Shown: positions 37,640-47,169, counted from the stretch's first letter. The stretch is 57,286 bases of DNA from Nitrosomonas communis (GCF_900114745.1 NZ_FOUB01000022.1:1-57286), one strand, 5' to 3'. The notes: generated by a model not told the origin, from the letters alone. Numbers and translations are program-made.

Positions 37640-39046
37640 ATGAATGAAATGATATTGAAATATAAGCGCTGGTATTCTGTGATTCTAGGTTCCTTCATGC
37701 TGAGCGTTATAGCGGGTTCCTTCTGTGCATTGGCACTAGCGGCACCTTCAAAGACTCTGATTCGTGGCGCTGCTCTTATCTTCACCATGGATTCTACGAT
37801 AGGCACAGGTGAGTTAGGGGTTGTCGAGAATGCCGATATCTTGCTGGATAGAGATAAGATCGCTAAAGTAGGTAAAAACTTACAGGCGAATGGTGCTCAG
37901 GTTGTGGATGCGACGGGCAAAATTGTCATGCCAGGCTTTGTTGACGTGCATAATCACTTATGGCAATCACTCATCCGTGGCTGTGGCACTGACAAAAACC
38001 TCATGGGCTGGCTAGATGCTTGTGTGTTCCCACTGTTTAATCCTAACATTACGCTTACTGAAACCGAGGCTTATGCTGGAGTTAGGCTCAGCACCCTGGA
38101 TCTGATTAACACAGGAATCACCACAACGGTCGATTGGTCGCATGCCTTTACACCCCAGTTCGTGCGGGGGAATGTTCGTGCCCTCAGTGACTCTGGATTG
38201 CGGTTTGTGTTCGCGTATCTTGGTACCGCTGATCCTGCCAGCATAGCTGATATGAAGCTTGTCAAGCAGACAATGATTGACCCCAACCCCAGAGCCACTT
38301 TTCAAGTGGCTTCACACCCTTCGGAGGCATTTCGATCCGATCTTATTGCAATGTCTAAGCTGGCCAAGGAATTGGGCGTAAAACTGCATGTGCATTTGCT
38401 TGAGAACATTGCGCAACGTGAAGATAAAGCATTTGATGTGCTAAAAGAGGCGAATGCACTGGGGCCAGATTTGCTGGGGGCTCATGGGATACATCTTACT
38501 GATCAAGAAATTAATACCCTGGCTGAACATGATGTGCGTATTTTGCATAATCCGCTTAGTAATATGCGGCTAGCTTCCGGGGTCATCCGTTTGCCTGAGC
38601 TGAAACAGGCTGGTGTTCAAGTGGGTCTAGGCATTGATGGCGGGACGAATGACACGAGTGACATGTTTAATGACATGCGCGCTGCACTGGGGTTGCAACG
38701 CGCCATATCACTTCAAGCTGGCATATTTCCTCGGGTTGCTGACGTGCTGCGCATGGCCACGGTGGATGGAGCCAAGCTGTTGGATATGTTTGATCGCATT
38801 GGCTCCCTGACACCTGGTAAAAAAGCTGACTTAATTATCATCAATCCTGGAAATGTCAACTTTGCTCCGAGCTTTGATTGGGTCAATCAAATCGTTTTTA
38901 ACGGTCAGCCTGTGAATGTTGAGTGGGTATTTGTCGATGGACGAGCCTTGAAAGGAAAAGGAGAATTGACAGGGGTGGATGCTGAAACCGTTGTGGAAGC
39001 GGCGCAGAAGGCTGCCACCCGAATCAGGCGCGATTTACTACCATAA
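37640..39046 (+). CDS. Exported amidohydrolase (ATZ/TRZ or cytosine deaminase-like)
   Basis: The 468-residue product starts with a signal peptide (hydrophobic about 13-34, likely cleavage after A-L-A-A), so it is probably periplasmic. Metal motifs of the amidohydrolase superfamily are present: V-D-V-H-N-H (HxH), H-V-H-L-L-E, G-A-H-G-I-H and G-I-D-G-G. The family hydrolyses or deaminates N-heterocycles (S-adenosylhomocysteine, triazines, cytosine), and the true substrate is unknown. It lies between intact hsdM and a relic of another hsdM, suggesting arrival by insertion or duplication. The ribosome site before ATG 37640 is weak. Confidence 0.82.
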   Translation: MNEMILKYKRWYSVILGSFMLSVIAGSFCALALAAPSKTLIRGAALIFTMDSTIGTGELGVVENADILLDRDKIAKVGKNLQANGAQVVDATGKIVMPGFVDVHNHLWQSLIRGCGTDKNLMGWLDACVFPLFNPNITLTETEAYAGVRLSTLDLINTGITTTVDWSHAFTPQFVRGNVRALSDSGLRFVFAYLGTADPASIADMKLVKQTMIDPNPRATFQVASHPSEAFRSDLIAMSKLAKELGVKLHVHLLENIAQREDKAFDVLKEANALGPDLLGAHGIHLTDQEINTLAEHDVRILHNPLSNMRLASGVIRLPELKQAGVQVGLGIDGGTNDTSDMFNDMRAALGLQRAISLQAGIFPRVADVLRMATVDGAKLLDMFDRIGSLTPGKKADLIIINPGNVNFAPSFDWVNQIVFNGQPVNVEWVFVDGRALKGKGELTGVDAETVVEAAQKAATRIRRDLLP

Positions 39047-39092
39047 AAATAGTATAGAAAAAGAGCTAAACTAGTTAGCTGAACATAGCTTT

Positions 39093-39290
39093 GCCATGCT
39101 ACTGACCAATCCACCTTTCGGTAAGAAGAGCAGCTACATGAGTGCAATATGCATACCTTCTGCGGTACCGTCCGGATTGTTTTATATCCAAGAGATGGAG
39201 GAAAATGTGTTGTTCTTTGACAAGAAACCTGCCGATGAAATTCTCCAGGCCAAGAGAATTCGTGCTGTCTTTATTTTGCCATTCAGGTAA
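39093..39290 (+). pseudogene. Relic of a second hsdM
   Basis: The frame reads L-T-N-P-P-F-G-K-K-S-S, the HsdM catalytic motif with the same flank as the intact gene. It jumps to a segment equivalent to E-C-D-V-H-T of hsdM in another frame, then G-L-F-Y-I-Q and N-V-L-F-F-D-K-K-P-A. A large internal deletion and frameshifts are evident. It is similar to, but clearly diverged from, hsdM at 35872-37452. The rest of the gap to dacC (39291-39595) shows nothing I can name. Confidence 0.8.
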
Positions 39291-39595
39291 CGTTAATCTT
39301 CATTTCTTTATAGTAGATGCATCGCCTCAGAGAATTTGAAATAACAGCCAATATTATTTGTTATCATACTATCTTTGTATTTCAATACTGCAATTATGGA
39401 TAATCAAATCCAATCCACGTTTGCTAATCATTTAAGCTGGATATTCACGAATTTCTTGGGTTACGCAATCAAGCAGGTTTCCTCTTCTCTCCAGTTATTC
39501 ATCAAGAAATATTATGTTATTCCCTGTCTGGCAAATTAAATTAAAAACCATCCGTTCTATGTAGTCAATTTATGAATTTTGATGAGCAAGCTATA

Positions 39596-40735
39596 ATGAA
39601 ATTTTCCCGTATTCTTATGAAAAGCATACTTTGGCTAGTGCTATGCTTGGCAGTACTGCCTGTTTTTGCACAGCAGCCTACTTTGTCTGTCGCAGCAAAA
39701 TCTTACACGCTGGTTGATTTTCACACCGGTAAAACACTGATCAGTCAAAATGAGCATGAGCGTCTTGAGCCAGCCTCATTAACTAAGCTGATGACGGCTT
39801 ATGTTGTTTTTACCGAGCTAAAGCAGAATCGTATCAAACTCGATCAAGTTGTTCCCGTTTCTAGAGCAGCCTGGAAAATGGTGGGTTCTCGCATGTTTAT
39901 CGAACCCAATAAGCCGGTGACGGTGGATGAATTGATTCGTGGCATGATCGTGCAGTCTGGAAATGATGCCTGTGTTGCGTTGGCTGAACTGATCGCTGGC
40001 TCTGAAGATATGTTTGCTCATAAGATGAATGAGGAAGCGGCTCGTTTGAATATGACCAATACTAATTTCACCAATTCGACTGGACTGTCCCACCCAAAAC
40101 ATTACAGCACGGCACATGATCTTGCACTCTTGTCGGCCGCCATTATTCGTGAATTTCCAGAGTATTATCCTCTCTATTCTCTGCGTGAATATACATATAA
40201 TGGCATCACTCAACCCAACCGTAATCGATTGCTATGGGTAGATCCCAATGTTGATGGTATGAAAACAGGCTGGACTGTGGCTGCTGGCTATTGTTTGATT
40301 ACTTCATCCAAGCGTGATGAGCGCAGATTGATTTCAGTCGTCATGGGAACTGCATCAGCTAATGCACGTTCCAAGGAAAGTCAACGTTTATTGAATTACG
40401 GTTATCAGTTCTTTGATACGGCGCATCCCTATAAAAAGGATCAGGAAATTACTGTTCTCCAAATCTGGAAAGGCGGACAAAACACGCTCAAAGTAGGATT
40501 TGATCGTGATATCTATTTTACCTTGCCCAAAGGGCAGGCTGAAAAAATAAAGGCTAAAATGGAATACAAGCAACCCGTCATTGCACCTATCAATCAAGGG
40601 CAAGAAGTGGGTACCGTTAAATTTAGCCTGGGTAATCAGGAAATCGCGGCTTATCCACTCGTTTCCTTGGAAACGATAGGTGAAGCCAGTATTTTTGGTC
40701 GCGCCTGGGATAGCATCCATTTGCTCTTTAATTAA
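39596..40735 (+). CDS. dacC: D-alanyl-D-alanine carboxypeptidase (PBP5/6 type)
   Basis: From ATG 39596 the product is 379 residues, with a signal peptide ending near V-F-A-Q. The serine active-site motifs are S-L-T-K (SxxK), S-G-N and K-T-G-W. The PBP5-C beta domain follows (about 275-365), then an amphipathic end for membrane attachment. It trims the terminal D-Ala from peptidoglycan pentapeptides in the periplasm. The upstream Met at 39572 is less likely, because the signal sequence starts properly at M-K-F-S-R. It lies 14 bp before the D-amino acid aminotransferase gene. The symbol dacA would also be acceptable. Confidence 0.9.
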   Translation: MKFSRILMKSILWLVLCLAVLPVFAQQPTLSVAAKSYTLVDFHTGKTLISQNEHERLEPASLTKLMTAYVVFTELKQNRIKLDQVVPVSRAAWKMVGSRMFIEPNKPVTVDELIRGMIVQSGNDACVALAELIAGSEDMFAHKMNEEAARLNMTNTNFTNSTGLSHPKHYSTAHDLALLSAAIIREFPEYYPLYSLREYTYNGITQPNRNRLLWVDPNVDGMKTGWTVAAGYCLITSSKRDERRLISVVMGTASANARSKESQRLLNYGYQFFDTAHPYKKDQEITVLQIWKGGQNTLKVGFDRDIYFTLPKGQAEKIKAKMEYKQPVIAPINQGQEVGTVKFSLGNQEIAAYPLVSLETIGEASIFGRAWDSIHLLFN

Positions 40736-40749
40736 TTCTTGGAAAAAAT

Positions 40750-41619
40750 ATGATTTACCTCAATGGTAAGTTTATGCCGATTGAAGAGGCCTATGTGCCG
40801 GTACTAGACCGAGGATTCATTTTCGGTGATGGTGTTTATGAAGTCATCCCAGTCTACTCCCGCAAGCCATTTCGCCTCGCAGAGCACCTGGCTCGCTTGC
40901 AACATAGCCTGAATGGCATCCGGCTTAAAAATCCTCATACTAATGAACAATTGCATGCTCTCATAGAGAAGATCATTGCCGGGAATGCTGCTGATGATCA
41001 ATATCTTTATCTGCATATCACGCGCGGCGTAGCCAAGCGTGATCATGCATTCCCGGCAGGTGTTTCTCCTACCGTGTTCATGATGAGCAACCCGTTGTTA
41101 ATTCCACCCCGGGAGCTATTGTTGACTGGTGTGCCGGCCATTACTGCTTCCGACAACCGATGGGGGCGGTGCGATATCAAGGCTATCTCATTGCTGCCGA
41201 ATGTCTTGCTGCGTCAACTTGCAATTGATTCCGGTGCTATGGAGACGATTCTACTGCGCGACGGTTTTTTAACCGAAGGTGCCGCCAGCAATATTTTTAT
41301 TGCAAAAAATAATGTATTGTTAACCCCGCCCAAGAGCCATTTGATGTTGCCGGGAATAACTTATGATGTCGTTCTGGAATTAGCTCAAGCCCACGCTATT
41401 TCCCATGAGGTAAGAGAAATAACGGAAGAGGAGCTTCGTACAGCGGATGAGGTGCTGCTGACTTCATCTACCAGGGAAGTCATGCCAATCGTATCGCTTG
41501 ACGGGAAACCGATCGGGAATGGGAAACCTGGCTCTATGTTCAATCAGCTCAACCAGCTTTATCAGCAATATAAGGCAGTTACCATGCGTGCTGGAAATTC
41601 TGCCGTTTTATCAGAATAA
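40750..41619 (+). CDS. dat: D-amino acid aminotransferase (branched-chain aminotransferase fold)
   Basis: The 289-residue fold-type IV PLP enzyme has D-R-G-F-I-F-G-D-G-V-Y-E at the start, the cofactor Lys in R-C-D-I-K-A-I-S-L-L-P-N, and E-G-A-A-S-N-I-F. It should interconvert D-alanine and D-glutamate with 2-oxo acids, supplying peptidoglycan precursors; a branched-chain role is the alternative. It is downstream of dacC and upstream of ybeD, a common betaproteobacterial arrangement. Confidence 0.88.
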   Translation: MIYLNGKFMPIEEAYVPVLDRGFIFGDGVYEVIPVYSRKPFRLAEHLARLQHSLNGIRLKNPHTNEQLHALIEKIIAGNAADDQYLYLHITRGVAKRDHAFPAGVSPTVFMMSNPLLIPPRELLLTGVPAITASDNRWGRCDIKAISLLPNVLLRQLAIDSGAMETILLRDGFLTEGAASNIFIAKNNVLLTPPKSHLMLPGITYDVVLELAQAHAISHEVREITEEELRTADEVLLTSSTREVMPIVSLDGKPIGNGKPGSMFNQLNQLYQQYKAVTMRAGNSAVLSE

Positions 41620-41653
41620 TGAGTTTTGGAGTATAAACGGTTTATCACAGATT

Positions 41654-41920
41654 ATGACAGAGCAGCCTTCGCTTATTGAATATCCTTGCGACTTTCCAAT
41701 TAAGATTATGGGTCGGGCGCAGCAGGGGTTTACTGAAACAGTGCTGAATATTGTCAAAAATCATGCACCGGATTTTAAGGAAACAGCACTTGAAGTAAGA
41801 GCGAGCAAGAAGGGTAACTATTTATGTGTAACCTGTACTATTTGGGCGGTTTCACGTGCACAGCTGGATGCACTCTATCAGGAGCTTCATGATCACCCAA
41901 TGATCATGCTGGTATTTTGA
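41654..41920 (+). CDS. DUF493 (YbeD) family protein
   Basis: From ATG 41654 the product is 88 residues, the normal length. It opens L-I-E-Y-P-C-D-F-P-I-K-I-M-G, typical of DUF493, and ends M-I-M-L-V-F. It folds like an ACT-type regulatory domain and is commonly found next to lipB, which suggests a role linked to lipoate metabolism. A longer reading frame overlaps dat but shows no similarity. Confidence 0.9.
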   Translation: MTEQPSLIEYPCDFPIKIMGRAQQGFTETVLNIVKNHAPDFKETALEVRASKKGNYLCVTCTIWAVSRAQLDALYQELHDHPMIMLVF

Positions 41921-41974
41921 AGTTTCAATAAAGTGGAAAATTTACGGCGTAGGCCAGAACGCGTACCTTCGGCC

Positions 41975-42589
41975 ATGAAAATAAGAAAGCTGGGTACGAT
42001 AGATTATCTCGTAGCCTGGCAAGCCATGAAGGATTTTACCGTTCGCCGTACCGAGCATACACCTGATGAAATCTGGCTGCTGCAGCACCCGCCAGTCTAT
42101 ACCCAAGGTATTGCCGGCAGACCGGAGCATTTGCTCTATCAGAATGACATTCCGGTCATCAAAACCGACCGCGGCGGGCAAATTACTTTCCATGGTCCGG
42201 GACAGCTCATCACCTATTTATTACTTGATCTGCGCCGTTTGAAGCTTCATGTAAGGGAGTTGGTCAGAAAGATGGAGGGGGCTGTGATAGACTTGCTACA
42301 AGAATATCGCGTGAATGCAGAAGGCCGCGTAGATGCGCCAGGCGTTTATGTGAGTAATGCAAAGATCGCCTCGTTGGGATTAAAAATTAAAAATGGTTAT
42401 TGCTACCATGGTATTGCATTGAATGTAGACATGGATTTAACACCTTTTTCTGCAATCAATCCATGTGGTTATGCCGGTCTACGTGTTACCCAAACAAAAG
42501 ATCTGGGCATTGCCGATGAAATGGAAGTGCTAGGCCTGAAAATGATAAAAAAACTACAAATAAAACTTGCTGAAGGGAGAAACATCTAA
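41975..42589 (+). CDS. lipB: Octanoyltransferase LipB
   Basis: From ATG 41975 the product is 204 residues; an in-frame GTG at 41933 would add 14. LipB moves octanoate from acyl carrier protein to a Lys of lipoyl domains. The conserved [12 protein letters not shown] and the catalytic Cys/Lys region (K-I-A-S-L-G-L-K-I and N-P-C-G-Y) are present. It sits with ybeD before and lipA after, giving an octanoylation-to-lipoylation unit. Confidence 0.93.
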   Translation: MKIRKLGTIDYLVAWQAMKDFTVRRTEHTPDEIWLLQHPPVYTQGIAGRPEHLLYQNDIPVIKTDRGGQITFHGPGQLITYLLLDLRRLKLHVRELVRKMEGAVIDLLQEYRVNAEGRVDAPGVYVSNAKIASLGLKIKNGYCYHGIALNVDMDLTPFSAINPCGYAGLRVTQTKDLGIADEMEVLGLKMIKKLQIKLAEGRNI

Positions 42590-42593
42590 CGCC

Positions 42594-43538
42594 ATGACTA
42601 CTGATAGGCACGAAAGAGGGATTGCTAAAACAGCGCGCAATCCAATCAAAATAAATATTCAACAGCCTGGTGAGATATTGCGCAAGCCGTCATGGATACG
42701 GGTACGCTCACCTAATAGTCAGACTTATACCGAAGTTAAACGCTTGCTGCGGGAACATAAACTACATACGGTTTGTGAGGAAGCTTCCTGCCCTAATATT
42801 GGCGAATGCTTTGGTAAAGGAACCGCCACTTTCATGATTTTGGGCGATCTTTGCACCCGACGTTGTCCTTTCTGTGATGTGGCGCATGGCAGACCATCAC
42901 CACCTGATCCTGAAGAGCCTTTGCATCTGGCAAAATCTATCGCAGCATTGAAGCTTAAATATGTAGTGATCACCAGTGTGGATCGTGATGACTTGCGCGA
43001 TGGCGGAGCACAACACTTTGTCGATTGTGTGCGTGAGATCCGTGCTCATTCTCCACTCACTAAAATTGAAATTCTGGTGCCGGATTTTCGTGGAAGATTG
43101 TCCGTGGCTTTGGAAAAATTATCTGCATGTCCACCCGATGTGCTCAATCATAACCTTGAAACAGTGCCACGTTTATATAAACAATGCCGACCGGGCGCAG
43201 ATTATGCGCATTCTTTAAAATTGCTGAAAGATTTTAAAGCTGCTTTTCCAGCTATTCCCACCAAATCTGGTTTAATGTTAGGACTGGGAGAAACCGATAG
43301 TGAAATTATTGAGGTGTTACGAGATTTGCGTGAACATAATGTCGATATGCTCACCATTGGCCAATACTTACAACCCAGCATCGGACACTTACCTGTCATG
43401 CGGTATGTATCACCCGAGGGCTTCAAGGAGTTTGAGCGTATTGCCATAGAAATGGGCTTCAGTAACGCTGCCTGTGGCCCCATGGTTCGTTCCAGTTACC
43501 ATGCCGATCAACAAGCACATGAAGCGGGGGTGAAATAG
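42594..43538 (+). CDS. lipA: Lipoyl synthase LipA
   Basis: From ATG 42594 the product is 314 residues. It is a radical-SAM enzyme with an N-terminal auxiliary 4Fe-4S motif ([12 protein letters not shown]) and the radical-SAM motif C-T-R-R-C-P-F-C. The C-terminal R-S-S-Y-H supplies the Ser ligand of the auxiliary cluster. It inserts two sulfurs into octanoyl chains made by LipB. It is the last housekeeping gene before the prophage region. Confidence 0.96.
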   Translation: MTTDRHERGIAKTARNPIKINIQQPGEILRKPSWIRVRSPNSQTYTEVKRLLREHKLHTVCEEASCPNIGECFGKGTATFMILGDLCTRRCPFCDVAHGRPSPPDPEEPLHLAKSIAALKLKYVVITSVDRDDLRDGGAQHFVDCVREIRAHSPLTKIEILVPDFRGRLSVALEKLSACPPDVLNHNLETVPRLYKQCRPGADYAHSLKLLKDFKAAFPAIPTKSGLMLGLGETDSEIIEVLRDLREHNVDMLTIGQYLQPSIGHLPVMRYVSPEGFKEFERIAIEMGFSNAACGPMVRSSYHADQQAHEAGVK

Positions 43539-43589
43539 CTTTTTAATGTGAGTTAGACATAATGAAAAATTAGCAACACATCGAAAAGA

Positions 43590-43719
43590 CGGTGCATAGC
43601 AGAAAGGGGATTAATAAACAACAAGCTCTGCACCGTAAAAAATGGAGAAAGCTCCGAAAGAAAGCCGGTACACAGCAGCTATAGAAGAGAGAGAGAAGAA
43701 CATTAGCAGTTGTGTACCG
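43590..43719. repeat. Pair of long hairpins, relic of an inovirus intergenic region
   Basis: Hairpin 1: CGGTGCA (43590-43596) pairs with TGCACCG (43629-43635), with inner AGC/GCT. Hairpin 2: CGGTACACA (43666-43674) pairs perfectly with TGTGTACCG (43711-43719). The loop of hairpin 2 is purine-rich. They resemble the double-hairpin modules at 52466-52807 (GGTGCACA/TGTGCACC stems, pyrimidine-rich loops) in reverse orientation, suggesting an older phage remnant. Confidence 0.55.
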
Positions 43720-43912
43720 TAACCCCCGTAAAGCAGGATTACTTAATATGACTTCGTATTTCAAAGAAAGTTTAAACATAACTGTAATTAGGGAGGTAGA
43801 GCAAGTTTAAACGCAACCTAAAACACATCACGTGGCTCCTTAATCGGGTTGATGAAATGCAAAATCGCGTTTGATTGCCGACACAAGCTCGCGCTTCATA
43901 TAAGCTTGAGAA

Positions 43913-44107
43913 GTGTGTACCCATAGCTTGCTATACTTTATCTTTTTCATATTCCTCCTGTTGCTATATTTCGGCTATAAAGGGTACTTAAATGTGATTA
44001 ATAAAACTCTAGCTACTATCCGAAAACATAATATGAAAGGCATCTGGGCCAATAATGAAAAAGCTGCTAAACGCATGCAGAATATTCGTGACGAATTCGA
44101 CCGTTAA
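43913..44107 (+). CDS. Small single-span membrane protein, hypothetical
   Basis: The 64-residue frame (GTG start) has a strong hydrophobic segment at about 6-22, followed by a charged helix rich in Lys, Arg and Glu (A-N-N-E-K-A-A-K-R-M-Q-N-I). No family is recognised. It lies in a decayed region between lipA and dif and may be a phage-related or degraded gene. No clear ribosome site is seen. Confidence 0.3.
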   Translation: MCTHSLLYFIFFIFLLLLYFGYKGYLNVINKTLATIRKHNMKGIWANNEKAAKRMQNIRDEFDR

Positions 44108-44117
44108 AAATAGCTAA

Positions 44118-44331
44118 CTATCTCTGGATAATTGTATCCTCATTGACTTCTTTCGAGGAAATGAAAAAGCTGCTCAATTTCTGGAAGGATTTAATGATCT
44201 TTTTTTCTTTCGGCCCTTACAGTTGCAGAACTTATGCAGTCAACCGGAGGATGATCCCGAGGAATTGCAGTTTTATACCCGTCATTTGGCTAACCCGCGA
44301 CGAAACCGTTTCGCGGAACGAATCTAAAAAT
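44118..44331 (+). pseudogene. Unidentified coding remnant without start codon
   Basis: A frame ending with TAA at about 44329-44331 reads I-D-F-F-R-G-N-E-K-A-A-Q-F-L-E-G-F, then L-Q-F-Y-T-R-H-L-A-N-P-R-R-N-R-F. Its composition looks like real protein but it has no ATG and is bounded upstream by a stop. I do not recognise the family. A hairpin (CCGCGA/TCGCGG, about 44290-44312) lies near its end. Confidence 0.3.
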
Positions 44332-44388
44332 CGATAGAAAAGTTTGTCATTTGGTTACATTTCCTCCTGACATTTTTATATTTATCAA

Positions 44389-44416
44389 ATTGCGTATAAT
44401 GTATATTATGTTAAAT
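44389..44416 (+). other. dif: dif site (XerC/XerD recombination site), left end of the inovirus array
   Basis: The 28-bp site matches the E. coli dif consensus at 25 positions: XerC arm ATTGCGTATAA (8/11), centre TGTATA (6/6) and XerD arm TTATGTTAAAT (11/11). It is the attachment site used by CTX-like filamentous phages that borrow XerCD. A second site with the same centre and XerD arm lies at 54826-54853. It also marks this window as part of the chromosome replication terminus. Confidence 0.85.
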
Positions 44417-44524
44417 CGTATTTATCGGAAAAGAAATTCCAAGAAAACTTCAAATAGATTTATAGAATATATTTTGGGATTATTCTCAAGACTCATCCAG
44501 CCAGATTTATCACTTAGAGTTTAA
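44399..44524 (+). other. Detached C-terminal tail of the DUF3693 gene across the attachment site
   Basis: Reading through dif gives M-Y-I-M-L-N-R-I-Y-R-K-R and stays open to TAA 44522-44524, ending in L-I-Q-P-D-L-S-L-R-V. The DUF3693 gene at the prophage right end enters the second dif-like site in the same frame (S-A-M-Y-I-M-L). In the circular phage genome the two would join to give about 163 residues. Here it is only a tail without a promoter or start of its own. Confidence 0.6.
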
Positions 44525-44567
44525 CTCCTCTGCAATACCCCTATTCCTGACAAGTTATATCAACCTT

Positions 44568-44587
44568 GATGATAGATACTTATCATC
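44568..44587. promoter_or_regulatory. Perfect inverted repeat upstream of DUF3653 (candidate operator)
   Basis: GATGATA (44568-44574) and TATCATC (44581-44587) are separated by 6 bp. The site is unchanged in the second prophage copy (55004-55023), although the flanks differ, which implies selection. It lies about 65 bp before the DUF3653 start, so it may bind a repressor such as the DUF3693 or DUF3653 protein. Confidence 0.5.
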
Positions 44588-44653
44588 ATTCTTTTAGAAG
44601 CATCACCCTGATTTTCGTTTTGCAATGATTTTGCCTTAAAGGAGGCAAATAAA

Positions 44654-45082
44654 ATGGACGACCTAATAAGAAGTATAAACAGTCTGGAAATTGAAAAAAT
44701 AACGGGTGAAAGTCAAGAAACAATTAAGCGCTGGAAGAAAGGCACAAAGAAGATTCCTGAATCAGCTATCAGACTTTTAAAGCTGTATGCCAATGGTGAT
44801 GCTACTGCATTGTTAGGCAAAGATTGGGAGGGTTACACTTTCAGTAACAATATGCTGTATGTGCCTGAATGGCGGCGCGGTTTTACTTCTGGCGAAATTA
44901 GGGCAATGTTCTGGAAGTGCCAGCTCGTTGCTAGCTTAGAAAGTGAGATAAGATTATTAAAACAGCGGCTTGAGGAAAGTCAATCAGAAATTGAAGCTTT
45001 GGAAATAAAGGCTGATTTTTACCGACAGCAAGTCATCCTTGAAAGCAGATTTGGGATGATGCTCCAGAGGAGTTTTTCATAA
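44654..45082 (+). CDS. DUF3653-family phage regulatory protein
   Basis: The 142-residue product matches DUF3653, a family found in filamentous and other phages of Xanthomonas/Stenotrophomonas type. The N-terminal 45 residues form a helix-turn-helix (I-T-G-E-S-Q-E-T-I-K-R-W-K-K-G-T). The middle has G-K-D-W-E-G and V-P-E-W-R-R-G-F, and the last 45 residues are a coiled coil. It probably binds DNA as a regulator. Ribosome site AAGGAGG precedes ATG 44654. It is the first gene after dif; a frameshifted copy lies at 55089. Confidence 0.78.
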   Translation: MDDLIRSINSLEIEKITGESQETIKRWKKGTKKIPESAIRLLKLYANGDATALLGKDWEGYTFSNNMLYVPEWRRGFTSGEIRAMFWKCQLVASLESEIRLLKQRLEESQSEIEALEIKADFYRQQVILESRFGMMLQRSFS

Positions 45083-45189
45083 ATAAAAATTGATTTATCA
45101 TATTATTAATAACAAGAGAATATTAGAAAATGGGTAAATTAATTGATAAAGGTAAAAATTAGTATTCGTGCGAATTAGGGAGAGATAGC

Positions 45190-47169
45190 ATGAAAATAGA
45201 ATCAATGCGCATTGAGAATTTCCGTAGTTTTAAAGATGAAAAAATAAACTTTAACGATTATTCATGCTTTGTTGGTCCTAATGGCGCAGGCAAATCTACT
45301 GTGCTAGCGGCCTTAAATGTTTTTTTTAGACAATATAAAGATTCAAAGACTGATTTAAGCAAATTATCTGTGGAAGATTTTCATCATAAAAATGTCAGTC
45401 AGCCAATAAAAATTACAGTCACTTTCAATAGCTTATCCGATGAAGCGGAAGGTGATCTAGCTGATTATGTTCGGCAAGGTCAATTGGTTATTTCTTCAAT
45501 AGCTACGTATGACTCCATTACAGAACGTGCAGAAGTAAAACAGTATGGCAGTCGACTTGGTATGGATGACTTCCGTATATACTTTGATGAGCACAAGAAA
45601 ACTGGCACAAGCTCTACTAAACTCAAGGATATCTACAACCAACTAAGAAAATCATACACGGATCTACCTGAGGTAAAAACAAAAGAAGGAATGGCAGAAG
45701 CCCTCAGAAAATATGAAGCTGAACATCCAGATAAGTGTGAATTGATTCCTAGTGAAGACCAATTTTATGGGGCATCAAAAGGAGCTAACAGGCTAGCGCC
45801 GCATGTCCAATGGGTATTTGTACCCGCTGCTAAAGATATAATCGAAGAAAGTCAAGAAACTAAGAACTCTGCACTAGGGCAGTTACTCGCACGCACAATA
45901 CGATCTAAAGTTAACTTTGATGAGAAGGTAGCTACGCTGCGAAAGGATATCCGTAGTGAATATCAATCGATATTAGATGCAGAGCAATCAGTATTAGATA
46001 GCTTATCGGTGTCTCTTGAGCTTAAATTGAAAAACTGGGCCCATCCTAACGCCACCGTAAAAGTTTTGTGGAAACATGACCCAGAAAAATCTGTGAAATT
46101 AGAAGAACCTTGGGCGTATATAAGAATTGGTGAAAGAGGTTTTGAGGGAGAACTAGCAAGATTTGGGCACGGAATGCAAAGATCATACATGCTTACTTTA
46201 CTCCAAGAGCTTGCAACGATAGAAGACGTGAATGCCCCAACATTAATAATGGGAATAGAAGAACCAGAACTCTATCAACACCCACCACAAGCTAAATATC
46301 TTGCTGATATTCTTCATGATTTATCAATGCACGGCTCACAGATATTTATCTGCTCCCATAGCCCATTTTTTATACCTGGTGATGATTTTGAAACAATACG
46401 CTTAATACGTGATATAGGTACCCCAGGAACCTCTTCAGTTGCTCAAATTAAATATAGCGATTTAGCCAATAAGTTGAAACCAACAGGGAAGACGCTACTA
46501 AAAGAATCTGGAATGCTCGCGAAGCTATACCCTTCCCTCAACCCAATAGTAAACGAGATGTTCTTCTGTAAAGTTCTGGTTTTAACAGAAGGCATTGAAG
46601 ATGTTGCTTATCTAACGGCCTATCTGTCCCTCAGCGGTATAATGAGTGAATTTCGTCGGCATGGTTGCCACATTGTTCCAGTAGGTGGAAAAAGTGAACT
46701 TATTAAGCCACTAGCAATGGCAAAGCTGCTAAATATTCCCCTTTTTGTAATTTTTGACGCAGATACAGATATAAAAAATGGAAGTGAAGCTCAAAAACAT
46801 GAGAAAGATAACAAAAATATATTAGCTCTGATGGGCTATGAAGAAAAGTGTTACTGGCCAGATGACACCATTTGGAAGCATGATTTGGTTGTATGGAAAA
46901 CTGATCTTGGTAAAATTGTAGCTGACGAAATTGGCCAGGGTTGGAAGGATCATTATGACAATGCTTGCGCGGCTTATGGAAACGCACCGAAATTAAATAA
47001 GAATCCATTGGCTATTTCAAGGGCATTGGAAAGCAGTTGGAAAAGTAACCAGCGCTCTACTTCTCTAGAAAAAGTCGTAAGCAACATCGTTAATTATGCA
47101 AGTAATCAATCACCATCAAACAACAGCAGCCTTGCATCAACTAGCAACAGCCTTCTTGTAACCAATTAA
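45190..47169 (+). CDS. OLD-family nuclease (ABC-type ATPase fused to TOPRIM)
   Basis: The 659-residue protein has an SMC-like ATPase part (about 1-400): Walker A G-P-N-G-A-G-K-S-T, signature F-G-H-G-M-Q-R-S, Walker B L-I-M-G-I-E-E-P-E and H-loop C-S-H-S-P-F-F. The TOPRIM nuclease part (about 460-600) has L-V-L-T-E-G-I-E-D and V-I-F-D-A-D-T-D with G-G-K-S. OLD proteins cut DNA and often protect against phages. No UvrD-like helicase is adjacent, so it is not a Gabija pair. The second prophage copy lacks it, so it is cargo. Strong AG-rich ribosome site at 45179. Confidence 0.88.
   Translation: MKIESMRIENFRSFKDEKINFNDYSCFVGPNGAGKSTVLAALNVFFRQYKDSKTDLSKLSVEDFHHKNVSQPIKITVTFNSLSDEAEGDLADYVRQGQLVISSIATYDSITERAEVKQYGSRLGMDDFRIYFDEHKKTGTSSTKLKDIYNQLRKSYTDLPEVKTKEGMAEALRKYEAEHPDKCELIPSEDQFYGASKGANRLAPHVQWVFVPAAKDIIEESQETKNSALGQLLARTIRSKVNFDEKVATLRKDIRSEYQSILDAEQSVLDSLSVSLELKLKNWAHPNATVKVLWKHDPEKSVKLEEPWAYIRIGERGFEGELARFGHGMQRSYMLTLLQELATIEDVNAPTLIMGIEEPELYQHPPQAKYLADILHDLSMHGSQIFICSHSPFFIPGDDFETIRLIRDIGTPGTSSVAQIKYSDLANKLKPTGKTLLKESGMLAKLYPSLNPIVNEMFFCKVLVLTEGIEDVAYLTAYLSLSGIMSEFRRHGCHIVPVGGKSELIKPLAMAKLLNIPLFVIFDADTDIKNGSEAQKHEKDNKNILALMGYEEKCYWPDDTIWKHDLVVWKTDLGKIVADEIGQGWKDHYDNACAAYGNAPKLNKNPLAISRALESSWKSNQRSTSLEKVVSNIVNYASNQSPSNNSSLASTSNSLLVTN

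Noticed and set aside
43570..43779. Minus-strand 69-residue frame over the hairpin pair
   Set aside because: Its composition is Cys/Phe/Leu-rich without a ribosome site, and it is explained by the hairpin DNA on the other strand.
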